From the NCBI GenBank assembly GCA_011364985.1, contig RDOC01000002.1, positions 59,538-123,537 of the forward strand: a stretch of 64,000 nt of DNA. Direction: 5' to 3'. This stretch comes from Candidatus Thorarchaeota archaeon. GTDB taxonomy: Archaea; Asgardarchaeota; Thorarchaeia; Thorarchaeales; Thorarchaeaceae. Every line of letters starts with the position of its first letter. The stretch's first letter is position 1. A program made the position numbers and the translations under genes. Of the stretch, positions 26,848 to 35,450 are shown piece after piece. The notes below the pieces were generated by a model that searched no databases, was not told the origin of the DNA, and worked only from the letters and a program-made list of their open reading frames with translations.

Positions 26848-27387
26848 ATGAAACTTGTAATAATGACTGGAATGCCAGGGGCTGGCAAGAGTGAGGTAGC
26901 AGATGCATTCAGAAGAGCGGGATTTCCAGTGATTGTGATGGGAGATGTAATCCGAAAGGAGGTTATGAAACGGGGTTTGACACAGACTCCTGAAAACAAC
27001 AGGAAGATAATGCTTGATCTTAGAGAGAAGGAGGGGTTCGGAGCCGTAGCCAAGTATTGCTTGGAGGAACTTAGAAGTATCGATTCGTCGATCATCGTTA
27101 TAGAAGGATGTAGAAGTCTCGCCGAAGTAGATGTGTTCGACAGTTGTGCCGACAGTGTACTAATAGTATGTGTCCATTCATCTCCTAAGATAAGATATCA
27201 ACGACTCTGTCAGCGTGGTCGTGATGATGACCCGCAGGATTGGGGCACTTTCAGAGAACGTGACATCAGAGAGATTTCTGTTGGACTAGGTGGAGTGATT
27301 GCTTTGAGTGATATTATGATAGTAAACGATGGCAGTATTGGTGAACTTCGTAAAGAGTCGGATGCCATTGTAAAGAGCTTGGTATAA
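26848..27387 (+). CDS. UPF0200 P-loop nucleotide kinase-like protein
   Basis: A 179-residue P-loop protein related to dephospho-CoA and adenylate kinases. Walker A is TGMPGAGKSEV (about 7-17). The protein continues with VIVMGDVIRKEVMKRG, which resembles the NMP-binding region, and a lid-like RCQRGRDDDPQDW segment. IVIEGCRSLAEVDVF is the second strand after the P-loop. The UPF0200 family is widespread in archaea with no firm function; the fold predicts phosphotransfer. GGTGA lies nine bases before the ATG. It is followed with no gap (TAAATG) by the UPF0201 protein, and in some archaea the two are fused. Confidence 0.88.
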   Translation: MKLVIMTGMPGAGKSEVADAFRRAGFPVIVMGDVIRKEVMKRGLTQTPENNRKIMLDLREKEGFGAVAKYCLEELRSIDSSIIVIEGCRSLAEVDVFDSCADSVLIVCVHSSPKIRYQRLCQRGRDDDPQDWGTFRERDIREISVGLGGVIALSDIMIVNDGSIGELRKESDAIVKSLV

Positions 27388-27813
27388 ATGATTATCAAAA
27401 TCTCCTCTCCAGTTTTCCCAACGGAAGATGAAACAAAGGTTATCTCTGCAGCAATTAGTTTCTTTGAAACGGCAGAAGCAGTTTATCATCAGGATATACA
27501 GGAAGTTTCTGTAACGGCTACAGAAAGAAAGGCTTTGGAAGTAATAAGAAGTATTGTTCATTCTATGCGAGTTATAGACGCTGTAAGAGCAACAATTCTA
27601 CGAAATCGGATAGGTCTGGAAACACGATTTATTATTGACAAACAAGCAGCATATCATGGGAAGTTCAAATTAATCGATGATAGAGAAGAAGAACCCTCCC
27701 TTGGGGCTGTCGAGATAAGAATTCGCTTTGAACATGAGAAAGAATTTGAAGATTTCATGAAATGGTTTGTTCCCCCTACAAAAGATGGAAAGATTGTTCA
27801 ATCTAAACTCTAA
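27388..27813 (+). CDS. UPF0201 family protein
   Basis: A 141-residue archaeal protein of the UPF0201/COG1325 family, with a predicted RNA-binding-like alpha/beta fold. It begins IIKISSPVFPTEDETKVISAAISFF and contains the conserved SIVHSMRVIDAVRATILRN and the substrate-like patch FIIDKQAAYHGKFKL. The function is not established. Its start codon directly follows the UPF0200 stop, so the pair is co-translated and likely works together. The last 11 bases overlap the convergent tRNA methyltransferase gene. Confidence 0.85.
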   Translation: MIIKISSPVFPTEDETKVISAAISFFETAEAVYHQDIQEVSVTATERKALEVIRSIVHSMRVIDAVRATILRNRIGLETRFIIDKQAAYHGKFKLIDDREEEPSLGAVEIRIRFEHEKEFEDFMKWFVPPTKDGKIVQSKL

Positions 27814-28852
27814 TGGTTACGATATCTCTAATGAGACCGCTGTGCACTCGGATTGGTATGTGATAGGCGCATTTGAATCCAAGATCATTAGCAATCTCAG
27901 GTATTCTCATTTTGTTACTTCCAGCTATGCATAGCATTCCATTTGGCTTCAATATTTTGGGGATTGCTGCAAGAAATTCGGTAACCAGATTAGTGGCCTC
28001 GCTACCCCTTGTTGAACTTGCTCTTCCGTAAGGGGGGTCAGTGACAATGCTATCGCAGAAATGTTGTGCGATAGGAGGAACTCGTGCATCTCCTTGTATC
28101 AGTGAGAAAAGGGTATGTTTCTGGTGAATGAGATTTAACTTGGAACCCATTAGTTGGCGCCAATTCAAATCCATACCTATGGTTTTCGCACCCAAAGCTG
28201 CAAGTTCTAACAGAATTCCGCCACTCCCCGAGAAAGGATCATAGGCAATCTTTCCAGACATGACGCCGGCGAGATTGCACATGACTCTCGCAAGTTGTGC
28301 GTTCATCATTGACGGATGAAAGAATGGTTTCTTGGCTGAGTTCTTGTTCATGAGTTTCTTTCTGCTATCAGACTTGTAGCTGCGACACACCTTGACACCA
28401 TTTGAAGTCAATAGAACGAGAATCTTGGCATTTGGTCGTTTTGCATCAATCTTTGCCTTGGTAAGGTGTTTGATTTTGGTTCCAAGAAGATTAGTTATCT
28501 GTTGTCTATATTCATTCATACCTTTGGATACTAGGGATTGTGTACGAACACAGAATGTTTCGGTTGGCTGAATGCTGGATGCTAATTTCTTCTCTGGAAT
28601 CCATTCTATATCTTCATTAAGAGCAGAAGATTCCGCGATTATGTATCCAGCTTCCTTAATCATTGCTGCTCTGAAAAGAAGAAAAGCAAGATTATGTTTG
28701 CCTGTATTGAAGACAACTAGATTCTGATTCCAAGTTAATTCAGCTTCGAAATTCGCTAAATGTAGAATTGATTCGAATTCTGCCCGTGCAAGTGCTGGTT
28801 CTTCTCCAGACAAAATGGCAAAGCATTTGGTCACTAGCAAATCACTGCTCAC
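27803..28852 (-). CDS. tRNA (guanine-10-N2)-methyltransferase, THUMP type
   Basis: A class I SAM-dependent methyltransferase like archaeal Trm-G10/Trm11, which modifies G10 of tRNA. An N-terminal THUMP-containing region (about 1-165) includes KILVLLTSNGVKVCRS. The catalytic domain has AYDPFSGSGGILLELAALGAKTIGMDLN (SAM site, about 203-230) and the N-methyltransferase motif IVTDPPYGRAS (about 265-275). HPSMMNAQLARVMCNLAGV is typical just before. At 349 residues the length is normal. The start ATG overlaps the GPN GTPase stop by four bases. One tRNA in this window has an intron exactly at position 10/11. Confidence 0.88.
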   Translation of the reverse strand: MSSDLLVTKCFAILSGEEPALARAEFESILHLANFEAELTWNQNLVVFNTGKHNLAFLLFRAAMIKEAGYIIAESSALNEDIEWIPEKKLASSIQPTETFCVRTQSLVSKGMNEYRQQITNLLGTKIKHLTKAKIDAKRPNAKILVLLTSNGVKVCRSYKSDSRKKLMNKNSAKKPFFHPSMMNAQLARVMCNLAGVMSGKIAYDPFSGSGGILLELAALGAKTIGMDLNWRQLMGSKLNLIHQKHTLFSLIQGDARVPPIAQHFCDSIVTDPPYGRASSTRGSEATNLVTEFLAAIPKILKPNGMLCIAGSNKMRIPEIANDLGFKCAYHIPIRVHSGLIRDIVTIRV

Positions 28853-29613
28853 ACAATTAAGTTATCTCCTCCAAGAAATATTCTTTGCATTTCTCCATAT
28901 AGAGACTCCATTCCTGACATTGATCTTGCTGATACGGGAATAACGTGACTCTCGTTTCCAATATCATTTAGCATTTGGAGAATTGCGGTGGAGTATTCAC
29001 GGACAAGGCCATCTGAGAATTCCTCAAGGACACCTTCAAGGAGGTAGGAATCATCTGACCAGCTTACAATCTCTTCGATCTGCTCTTCAATAAGAATGTC
29101 AGGTTTGCTAAGTATGTTGAGTTGGGGTAATACAAAACGTATGTGAATTGAAAGACCTAGAAGCATTGACGAAAGGTATCCAGCTGGAGTTCTGGCAATA
29201 TTCGAATCAAGTAGATAGAGTGAAAGCGCTGGGTCTGCATCTCTGATACTTGAAACCATAAGTGGACCAGAATTTCGATAGGCAAAAAGCTCCATTTGTC
29301 CAGGGCAATCAACAATAACGTAGTCTCGACCCATTTCGATAATCTCTTCTCTGAGTTCTCCTATTTGTCCCACAGCCATATCCAACGAAGCAACCAGTGC
29401 TCCATTTGGACCTAGATTGAAGCTATTCATGACTTCCCCATAATCAACATATTCCCTGATATCAATATCACTTGTATACGGAGGATTTTCAATTCCTGGA
29501 TCCAGATTGACCACGGTCACGCTCATATCAGCTGTGACTAACCACTTCTCCAAAGAGGCAGTCATCATGGACTTTCCGCTCCCAGCAGTACCAACTATGA
29601 AAGTGAAGAGCAT
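28849..29613 (-). CDS. GPN-loop GTPase
   Basis: A dimeric GTPase of the GPN family, whose eukaryotic members help assemble RNA polymerase II and whose archaeal forms are essential in some species. Walker A is VGTAGSGKSMM (7-17), the defining GPN loop is FNLGPNGAL, and the switch/Walker B segment is VIVDCPGQMELFAY. The base-recognition motif is the LNILSKPDIL stretch, a variant of NxKxD. At 254 residues it is full length. It is expressed with the tRNA methyltransferase (four-base overlap) and diverges from the XRE regulator. Confidence 0.94.
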   Translation of the reverse strand: MLFTFIVGTAGSGKSMMTASLEKWLVTADMSVTVVNLDPGIENPPYTSDIDIREYVDYGEVMNSFNLGPNGALVASLDMAVGQIGELREEIIEMGRDYVIVDCPGQMELFAYRNSGPLMVSSIRDADPALSLYLLDSNIARTPAGYLSSMLLGLSIHIRFVLPQLNILSKPDILIEEQIEEIVSWSDDSYLLEGVLEEFSDGLVREYSTAILQMLNDIGNESHVIPVSARSMSGMESLYGEMQRIFLGGDNLIV

Positions 29614-29726
29614 CGATTTAACCGATTGAAAGGCAAGCTTCGTTTCTCTTTGAGTGCTTCGGTATCGCCCAATACCAAATCAGCTACTGCACAAGTCTTA
29701 TCTGAGATGAAACATCGGTTTCTAGT

Positions 29727-30467
29727 ATGGATGATAGTGAGGCTACCCAGAAGCTTGCAGAAGCCATAGCTGGAGAAATCTGCCTTGCTGAGAATGACCC
29801 TGGTGCGGTCATGAAACGATGGCGGGAACGATTCCAAGTATCTCAAAAACAATTGGCAAAACATCTCGAAGTATCACCCTCTGTGATAAGTGACTATGAA
29901 AGCGGAAGAAGGAAATCGCCCAGAGTTGAAACAATTAAGAAATTCATTGAGGGCCTACTTGAACTTGATGCTGCAAGTGGAGGCCGTGTAGTCATGGCAC
30001 TTGAGAAACTTGTCGCACCAGAAATTGCATCGGAGGCGATTCTAGATAGCCGGGAATTTGGACTTCCGGTTCCAGCACGTTTGTTAGTAGAGTATCTTGA
30101 TTGTAAGGTATTAACGCATATTAATTTGCTAAATCGTGATATATATGGCTATACTGCCTTGGATAGCGTAAAGGCAATCGTTAGTATGACCCCCCAACAA
30201 CTCTTACGTCTATATGGAGGAACAACTCAACGGGCTGCCATACTTTCGAATGTTTCAACTGGTAGGTCTCCAATGGTAGCAATAAAAGCAAGTCAGATTG
30301 GAACATCATCTGCAGTCAAACCGGCTGTTGTAATCCTTCAGGGAGTGAACGATTTGGATCCTTTGGCTGTGAAAATCGCTGATAGTATACACCTGCCTCT
30401 CTGCCTATCGGATATGGAATCTGATGAGTTGATACATCAGATTCGAACCTTCAATCCTCAGATATAA
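29727..30467 (+). CDS. archaeal XRE-type transcriptional regulator (COG1709-like)
   Basis: A 246-residue regulator. Residues about 29-80 form an XRE helix-turn-helix: MKRWRERFQVSQKQLAKHLEVSPSVISDYESGRRKSP. The remaining ~165 residues are an alpha/beta domain with SKGT-like repeats of small residues, seen in an archaeal group of long XRE proteins (COG1709) that may sense a ligand. ATG 29727 follows a TTTCTAGT leader. The HD hydrolase starts 23 bp downstream, so the regulator may control it; the operon link is supported only by spacing. Confidence 0.82.
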   Translation: MDDSEATQKLAEAIAGEICLAENDPGAVMKRWRERFQVSQKQLAKHLEVSPSVISDYESGRRKSPRVETIKKFIEGLLELDAASGGRVVMALEKLVAPEIASEAILDSREFGLPVPARLLVEYLDCKVLTHINLLNRDIYGYTALDSVKAIVSMTPQQLLRLYGGTTQRAAILSNVSTGRSPMVAIKASQIGTSSAVKPAVVILQGVNDLDPLAVKIADSIHLPLCLSDMESDELIHQIRTFNPQI

Positions 30468-30490
30468 TTCGGAGAAGGAGAACGAAGTAC

Positions 30491-31786
30491 GTGAACTTCG
30501 AAACAGAAATAAATGACCCGATTCATGGGTTCATTGGACTTACTGATATTGAAGCTAGAATAATCAATTCCGAAACTTATCAAAGACTCAGACGGATAAA
30601 ACAGCTATCAGGTGGTCACTTTGTCTATCCAACTGCTGAACATACAAGATTCGGGCATTGCATTGGTGCAATGTATTTGGCCGGTATGATGGGCAGACGC
30701 CTTCTTGCTCCACTAGGGCTTGGAAATGACGCACTTCAAGAAGTTAGAATTGCTGGACTACTTCACGACATCGGGCATGGGCCCTTTAGTCACGTTTTTG
30801 AGGAAGTCCTTGTTGAACGTAGAGGATGGAATCATGAAGACGTAACTGAATGGATAATACGAAAAAGCGAGCTTGGTGAGTTGCTCGAATACGGTGGGAT
30901 TTCGCGTAACCGAATTGCAGATCTTGTTCGTGGAAAACGAAAAAGAAAAAACGATTCGGTCGTTAGTTCAATAGTAGCAGGACAAGTTGATGCTGATAAG
31001 ATGGACTATCTCATCCGAGACTCGTTTTACTGTGGAGTAAATTATGGCCTTGTTGACATCCATCGCCTAATTAATAGTCTTGAGGCGTCTGATGACTTGA
31101 TTCTTCAATTTGATTTGGCGGCACGTGGAGCTCTTGAATCATTTCTTGTGGCGCGCTATGAAATGTTTCTCAACGTCTATTATCATAAAACCGTGCGAAG
31201 TGTTGAGATTATGCTTGTAAAAATGATGCATGCAGCAGATAGCGTTCTGAATTTGACAGGGTTTTCAACACCAGAGGAGTTTCTCTTGCTTGATGATATG
31301 TCGTTAATATCTCAAATCAGAAGAATAGACCCATCCGAATCGGAGAATGCAAAAGAGGCTGTGAAAATGGTGAGCATGTTGGATACAAGGACTCTTTACA
31401 AATCTGCATTTGAGAAAGTACTTCATACCGATGATCAATTCATTTCAAAGCTCCTTACAAAGCGAAAGGTACGTGAGAGTATTGAGGAAGAAATCGCAGA
31501 GGCAGCAGGAGTTCCATCTGAGAAGGTTATAGTAGATGTACCAACGCTTCCATCAGTGCCATATGATCCTCATCAGCTCAATCCTATGGAGATTAAGATC
31601 TTTGAAATCGTTGATGGAAAAAAGATACCACATAATTTCTCGGAATATTCAAATATCGCAGATATGATGAAAGTATATCTTGATGTGATTAGAGTCTATA
31701 CCTACGACGAACATCGAAAAGAGGTGGGACAAGCGGCGAGAGAAATATTCCAAGAAGTACCAGAAGCTGCTTTGATTCATATGTAG
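30491..31786 (+). CDS. HD-domain phosphohydrolase (dGTPase/SAMHD1-like, COG1078)
   Basis: A 431-residue HD-superfamily protein. It opens NDPIHGFIGLTDIEARIINSETYQRLRRIKQL, the signature of the COG1078 group related to SAMHD1 and dGTP triphosphohydrolases. The metal site is visible as H55-x-R-x-GH (EHTRFGHCIGAMYL), then LLHDIGHGPFSHVFE (HD), and QVDADKMDYLIRDS with the last Asp. Likely action is hydrolysis of dNTPs or other nucleotides. The start is GTG 30491, supported by GGAGAAGGAG 11-20 bases upstream. The C-terminal ~100 residues are a separate alpha/beta part. It follows the XRE regulator. Confidence 0.9.
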   Translation: MNFETEINDPIHGFIGLTDIEARIINSETYQRLRRIKQLSGGHFVYPTAEHTRFGHCIGAMYLAGMMGRRLLAPLGLGNDALQEVRIAGLLHDIGHGPFSHVFEEVLVERRGWNHEDVTEWIIRKSELGELLEYGGISRNRIADLVRGKRKRKNDSVVSSIVAGQVDADKMDYLIRDSFYCGVNYGLVDIHRLINSLEASDDLILQFDLAARGALESFLVARYEMFLNVYYHKTVRSVEIMLVKMMHAADSVLNLTGFSTPEEFLLLDDMSLISQIRRIDPSESENAKEAVKMVSMLDTRTLYKSAFEKVLHTDDQFISKLLTKRKVRESIEEEIAEAAGVPSEKVIVDVPTLPSVPYDPHQLNPMEIKIFEIVDGKKIPHNFSEYSNIADMMKVYLDVIRVYTYDEHRKEVGQAAREIFQEVPEAALIHM

Positions 31787-31835
31787 TATTAAATCCAGAA
31801 CAGCTGAAATCAACAGCAGAAAAAGGCTGTGTGGT

Positions 31836-31845
31836 GGTTATATAG
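31836..31845 (+). promoter_or_regulatory. TATA box of the Roadblock-GTPase operon
   Basis: GGTTATATAG is 51-61 bases before the TTG start at 31897, in the 110-bp gap after the HD gene. It fits a promoter for the three-gene operon with a leader of about 30 nt that contains GGAG eight bases before the start. Confidence 0.45.
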
Positions 31846-31896
31846 TAAGCTCCTAGATTCTACTTTGGACCAGCTAATAGGTCTGGAGCTGAATCA

Positions 31897-32844
31897 TTGA
31901 CTAACGAACTGACTGAAACACTTCAGAACATTAAGATGATTACTGGCGTAGAAAATGTGGTCCTTATCCAAAAGGATGGTTTACCTGTGGCCAGTGCAGG
32001 AGTTTGGTTCAGCAAGGAGGAAGTCTTTGCCGTTGCATCTTCTACTTGTGCGATTTATGGGGTTGCGCGGTTAGTTCATGGCGATTTTGAGTATTTATTG
32101 ATGGAATCAGAAACTTCCAAGGTGTTTCTTGCGTCATTACCCAATGATACTGATTACTTCCTCACTGTTACTACAGCGCCGAGAGTAAATCTGGCTGCAC
32201 TATTCATCGAAATGAAAGATAGTCTCTTCCGTGTTTCCTTCCTTTTACGACAACACATAGATGACAGACTTCCTCCTCTACGTTCGTATAGCAATCATGA
32301 AACACAAAGAATATTGAAAGGCTTTTCAGTTGCTGAGGGACAAGATACTAAGTATAGCACCTCTAGATCAATAATCTCTTTTGATCGGTCTCAGGCCTTG
32401 GCACTTCGTGCGCTTTTGAAACAGGTACATGATAGCATTCCAAACACTGATTCTGTGTTTCTTTCACTTAATGGAGGGGTACGTTTGTCCTTGGAGGGAT
32501 TTACAAATGATAGACTAGCAGCCATGTCCTTCGCTTTGCATGATGCATCTGAACGCGTTGTAAGAACATTGAGAAACGGCTCACTGCAGACCGTTCTTTG
32601 TGAAACCGAAAGCATACGGCATTTCATATATGCTGTGCCCAATGGTGTATTCAGTCTATGGGTTGATCGAAGTAGTCAGAAGCTTGGACTGATGCGTTTG
32701 TTACTCAAACACTACATTGAGGAGATTAGAAGAGTTTTACAGGCTTGTCATGAAATGAAATCTGCTGTACCAGACGACTTGAAGGAGCTGCTTCTCGGAG
32801 AGATAGGAAACGGCAGCATGATGCTTGCGAGGAGAGAACCATGA
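31897..32844 (+). CDS. tandem Roadblock/LC7-domain protein
   Basis: A 315-residue protein made of two Roadblock-like domains. The first (about 5-115) has the family start LQNIKMITGVENVVLIQKDGLPVASAG and strand FEYLLMESETSKVFLASL. The second (about 160-285) repeats the plan with NTDSVFLSLNGGVRLSLEGF and GVFSLWVDRSSQKLGLMRLLLKHYIEEI. Roadblock proteins such as MglB and Ragulator subunits dimerise and control small GTPases. A tandem form could act as a built-in dimer. It starts at TTG 31897 with GGAG upstream. Its end overlaps the next gene by four bases, and a small GTPase is third in the operon. Confidence 0.85.
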   Translation: MTNELTETLQNIKMITGVENVVLIQKDGLPVASAGVWFSKEEVFAVASSTCAIYGVARLVHGDFEYLLMESETSKVFLASLPNDTDYFLTVTTAPRVNLAALFIEMKDSLFRVSFLLRQHIDDRLPPLRSYSNHETQRILKGFSVAEGQDTKYSTSRSIISFDRSQALALRALLKQVHDSIPNTDSVFLSLNGGVRLSLEGFTNDRLAAMSFALHDASERVVRTLRNGSLQTVLCETESIRHFIYAVPNGVFSLWVDRSSQKLGLMRLLLKHYIEEIRRVLQACHEMKSAVPDDLKELLLGEIGNGSMMLARREP

Positions 32845-33761
32845 CATATTCTATAATGCGTTTGATTGAGTTGGTTGAAAATGATTTTCCTCTTTTGCTT
32901 AATGCAGTAATGAGCAGGCTGCCAATACTTGTTGCGGGGAATGATGTTGAGCTGGTTGATGATGTGACGGAGAGTTTGAGCATGCTGGCCCCCCATCGTC
33001 ATAAACTAGTGTTCTGGCGTGACTTCACGTCTGAGAATGAGATTTTGTCCGTGTGGGAAGAGGAAAAACATGATTATGAGGTGAGCAGAACAATTGTATG
33101 TGGTTTGTCCTCAAACCTCAGACTGGCCTTGGATAGAATCACTCGATTTGCGGGATGGATTTTGGGTATTCCACTTGGAAACACTGTTCTAGGTGTAGAT
33201 GTGGACGATGGTTTGCTTCAAACAGTGATAAACAGAATTCTGCAAACATCTCAGAATTGCGGCATCTTGCGTATTGATACTCCATCATCGATGAATTTCT
33301 CTTTGATAGAAACTCATCATAGCAGTCTTGACATTGAAAAGAGAATTGTAACTAAGATACTGACTAGAAAGAAACAATCGCTTGAGAGAATAAGACGACT
33401 TCTAATGAAATCACTCAGAGGACTTGAAGTTTCCAATCATGTTGTTAATGCCATACTGAAATTGGATAATGAATCGGAGAAGCTTACACAGGATGTTTTT
33501 GATGAGGAGATAAGTAACTACGTTCACGCTGCACGAAGAGCTGTTACTCTTCTCTCAAGAATAAGGCTTGCACGGGAGTTGGGTGCATCGACATTTCTTA
33601 CTGAAAGGAATTTGTTTGAGGCAATAGGTTGGGACAGTGGAGAACTCTCTGATTTGATTCAGCTCATTCACGCAGAATGGCATGAAGATTTCTCCGACTG
33701 TGTCAAGGCTGGTGCGCTTTCTGGACTAGGTGCATGGGTGGATAGTATGTGGGGAACATAA
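32841..33761 (+). CDS. unassigned protein between Roadblock protein and GTPase
   Basis: I do not recognise this 306-residue protein. The N-terminal part alternates helices and hydrophobic strands (RLPILVAGNDVELVDDVTESLSML; RTIVCGLSSN; GILRIDTPSS). The C-terminal half (about 165-306) is helical and charged, with KKQSLERIRRLLMKSLRGLEVSNHVVNAIL. The order resembles an AAA+ or P-loop module followed by a helical lid, but no Walker A or B motif is present, so any such domain would be inactive; this is a guess. It starts inside the Roadblock stop (ATGA) and precedes the GTPase by 17 bp. Translation coupling suggests it is a regulator or adaptor of that GTPase. Confidence 0.75.
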   Translation: MTYSIMRLIELVENDFPLLLNAVMSRLPILVAGNDVELVDDVTESLSMLAPHRHKLVFWRDFTSENEILSVWEEEKHDYEVSRTIVCGLSSNLRLALDRITRFAGWILGIPLGNTVLGVDVDDGLLQTVINRILQTSQNCGILRIDTPSSMNFSLIETHHSSLDIEKRIVTKILTRKKQSLERIRRLLMKSLRGLEVSNHVVNAILKLDNESEKLTQDVFDEEISNYVHAARRAVTLLSRIRLARELGASTFLTERNLFEAIGWDSGELSDLIQLIHAEWHEDFSDCVKAGALSGLGAWVDSMWGT

Positions 33762-33778
33762 TGGAGGATGAGAATTAA

Positions 33779-34357
33779 GTGATTATTGATTATGGAAACA
33801 GAACGATTGGCCTGAAAATAGTCTTCTTTGGGCCTGCTATGAGTGGAAAGACGACAGCAATCAGATGGCTTTTCTCAAGTCTGGACTATGCAGAGAACTT
33901 GACCTCAATAGAGAATACTGTTGGTCGTACGATGTTCTGTGATTTTGGAACTATTCCATTCTCTCTTGGGGATAGTTGGACGATTAATTCACATATATGG
34001 TCTGCAACAGGACAAGATTTTTATCGCTCCACAAGAGAAGTTGTTCTTGTGGGAGCCGATGGTGTTGTGTTTATGGTCGATTCTCAAGAACACCTACTCG
34101 AAGAGAATCTTGCCAGCTGGAATGAGCTTATGACAATGGTTGCAGAGGAGGAACGTCCATTGCCAATAGTGGTATGTCTCAACAAGCAAGATCTGCCTAG
34201 AGCAATCAAAGAGGAAGAAATTCGGGCTCACCTTAGGCTTCCATCTTCGATTCCAGTATTTAGAAGTATAGCAAGTGAAGGGCAGAATATTCTTGAGGCC
34301 TTTCAGGTTCTATTTCAGAATGCAATGCGTGCCAATGTACTTGCCCAACCCTTGTGA
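33779..34357 (+). CDS. MglA/Arf-like small GTPase
   Basis: A 192-residue Ras-superfamily GTPase. G1 is GPAMSGKTTAIRW (about 19-31), like MglA. G3 is SHIWSATGQDFYRSTREVVLVGADGVVFMVDS, where the usual D-x-x-G is replaced by a T-G-Q, as in MglA TVPGQ. G4 is VVCLNKQDLP, and a G5-like region is RSIASEGQN. No C-terminal lipidation cysteine is present. MglA-type GTPases are switched by Roadblock proteins, and a Roadblock protein is encoded two genes upstream. The start is GTG 33779 with GGAGG ten bases before. Many Asgard genomes have expanded sets of such GTPases; this is a typical pairing. Confidence 0.9.
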   Translation: MIIDYGNRTIGLKIVFFGPAMSGKTTAIRWLFSSLDYAENLTSIENTVGRTMFCDFGTIPFSLGDSWTINSHIWSATGQDFYRSTREVVLVGADGVVFMVDSQEHLLEENLASWNELMTMVAEEERPLPIVVCLNKQDLPRAIKEEEIRAHLRLPSSIPVFRSIASEGQNILEAFQVLFQNAMRANVLAQPL

Positions 34358-34495
34358 CAGGCCTGCTTTCTTTTGACGAAGAGATTCATAGGGAATATTA
34401 TGCTTTCATCCTCAGGAAGACTTTAAGGGTATTACAAATGAAATGAGGCTCAGCACTGCTAATTGTGCCGTGACTCTTGCTGGATAGGACTCTCA

Positions 34496-35443
34496 ATGGA
34501 TTTTGATCTTTGGACAGAGAAATATAGACCGCCCACCTTGAAAGAGATTGTCGGGCAAGAACATGTGATTGAAAGTCTAATGAGGTTTGTACATAGTCAA
34601 AACGTGCCTCATTGCCTTTTTGCAGGACCACCAGGTACGAGTAAAACAACAGCAGCTATAGCAATGGCAAGAGATTTGTTTGGTAACACGTTTGATAGGA
34701 ACTTTATGGAGTTAAATGCAAGTGATGAACGAGGTATTGATGTTGTAAGAAATCAAATCAAAAACTTCGCTCGTACGATGCCGGCTGGTGACCTTCCGTT
34801 CAAGATACTTGTCCTCGATGAGGCAGACCATCTAACAACTGACGCACAGCATGCTCTACGAAGAACCATGGAATCATACTCGGTTTCATGTCGAATGATT
34901 CTGATATGCAACTACTCTAGTAGAATTATACCACCGATTCAGTCACGATGCGCCATCTTCAGATTTGCGCGCTTAGAAGATAATGCGATAACTGAAAGGT
35001 TAGACCATATTGCAAAACAGGAGAAAGTAACTCTCTTGAAATCAGGTAGAGATGCAATCTTGTATTTGTCAGAAGGCGATATGAGAGCGGCAATCAATCT
35101 ACTTCAGGCTGCATCCTCGACAGGAGAGAAGATAAGCAATAGAATTGTTTTTTCGATTTCTGGACATGCAGACCCTTCTACAGTAAGAAAAGTGCTTGAC
35201 AAGGTGACATCAGGCAATTTCGATGATGCCTTGGAATTGCTGAAGTCATTGCTATATGAACAAGGAATTTCTCCTTTGGATTTGATAAGACAGATACATA
35301 GAGAGATCCTGCGGCTTGAAATCTCGCAGGAAAGGAGAATGACTCTTCTAGAGAAATCGGCTGAAACCGAGTTCAGAATAGCTGAAGGAGCCAGTGGAGA
35401 GGTGCAGCTTGCTGCTCTATTGGCGTATGTGGGGTTGGAGTAA
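34496..35443 (+). CDS. rfcS: replication factor C small subunit
   Basis: The small ATPase subunit of the PCNA clamp loader, 315 residues from ATG 34496 (WTEKYRPPTLKEIVGQEHVIESL). The frame is open back to TTG 34463, but the later ATG gives the family N-terminus and is preceded by ATAGGA. Walker A is GPPGTSKTT (44-52): the glycine before lysine is serine. Walker B is ILVLDEADHL and the arginine-finger SRC motif is PPIQSRCAIFRF. The substitution in Walker A is unusual but small. RfcL starts seven bases after the stop, so both clamp-loader subunits are from one message. Confidence 0.95.
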   Translation: MDFDLWTEKYRPPTLKEIVGQEHVIESLMRFVHSQNVPHCLFAGPPGTSKTTAAIAMARDLFGNTFDRNFMELNASDERGIDVVRNQIKNFARTMPAGDLPFKILVLDEADHLTTDAQHALRRTMESYSVSCRMILICNYSSRIIPPIQSRCAIFRFARLEDNAITERLDHIAKQEKVTLLKSGRDAILYLSEGDMRAAINLLQAASSTGEKISNRIVFSISGHADPSTVRKVLDKVTSGNFDDALELLKSLLYEQGISPLDLIRQIHREILRLEISQERRMTLLEKSAETEFRIAEGASGEVQLAALLAYVGLE

Positions 35444-35450
35444 GAATCAA

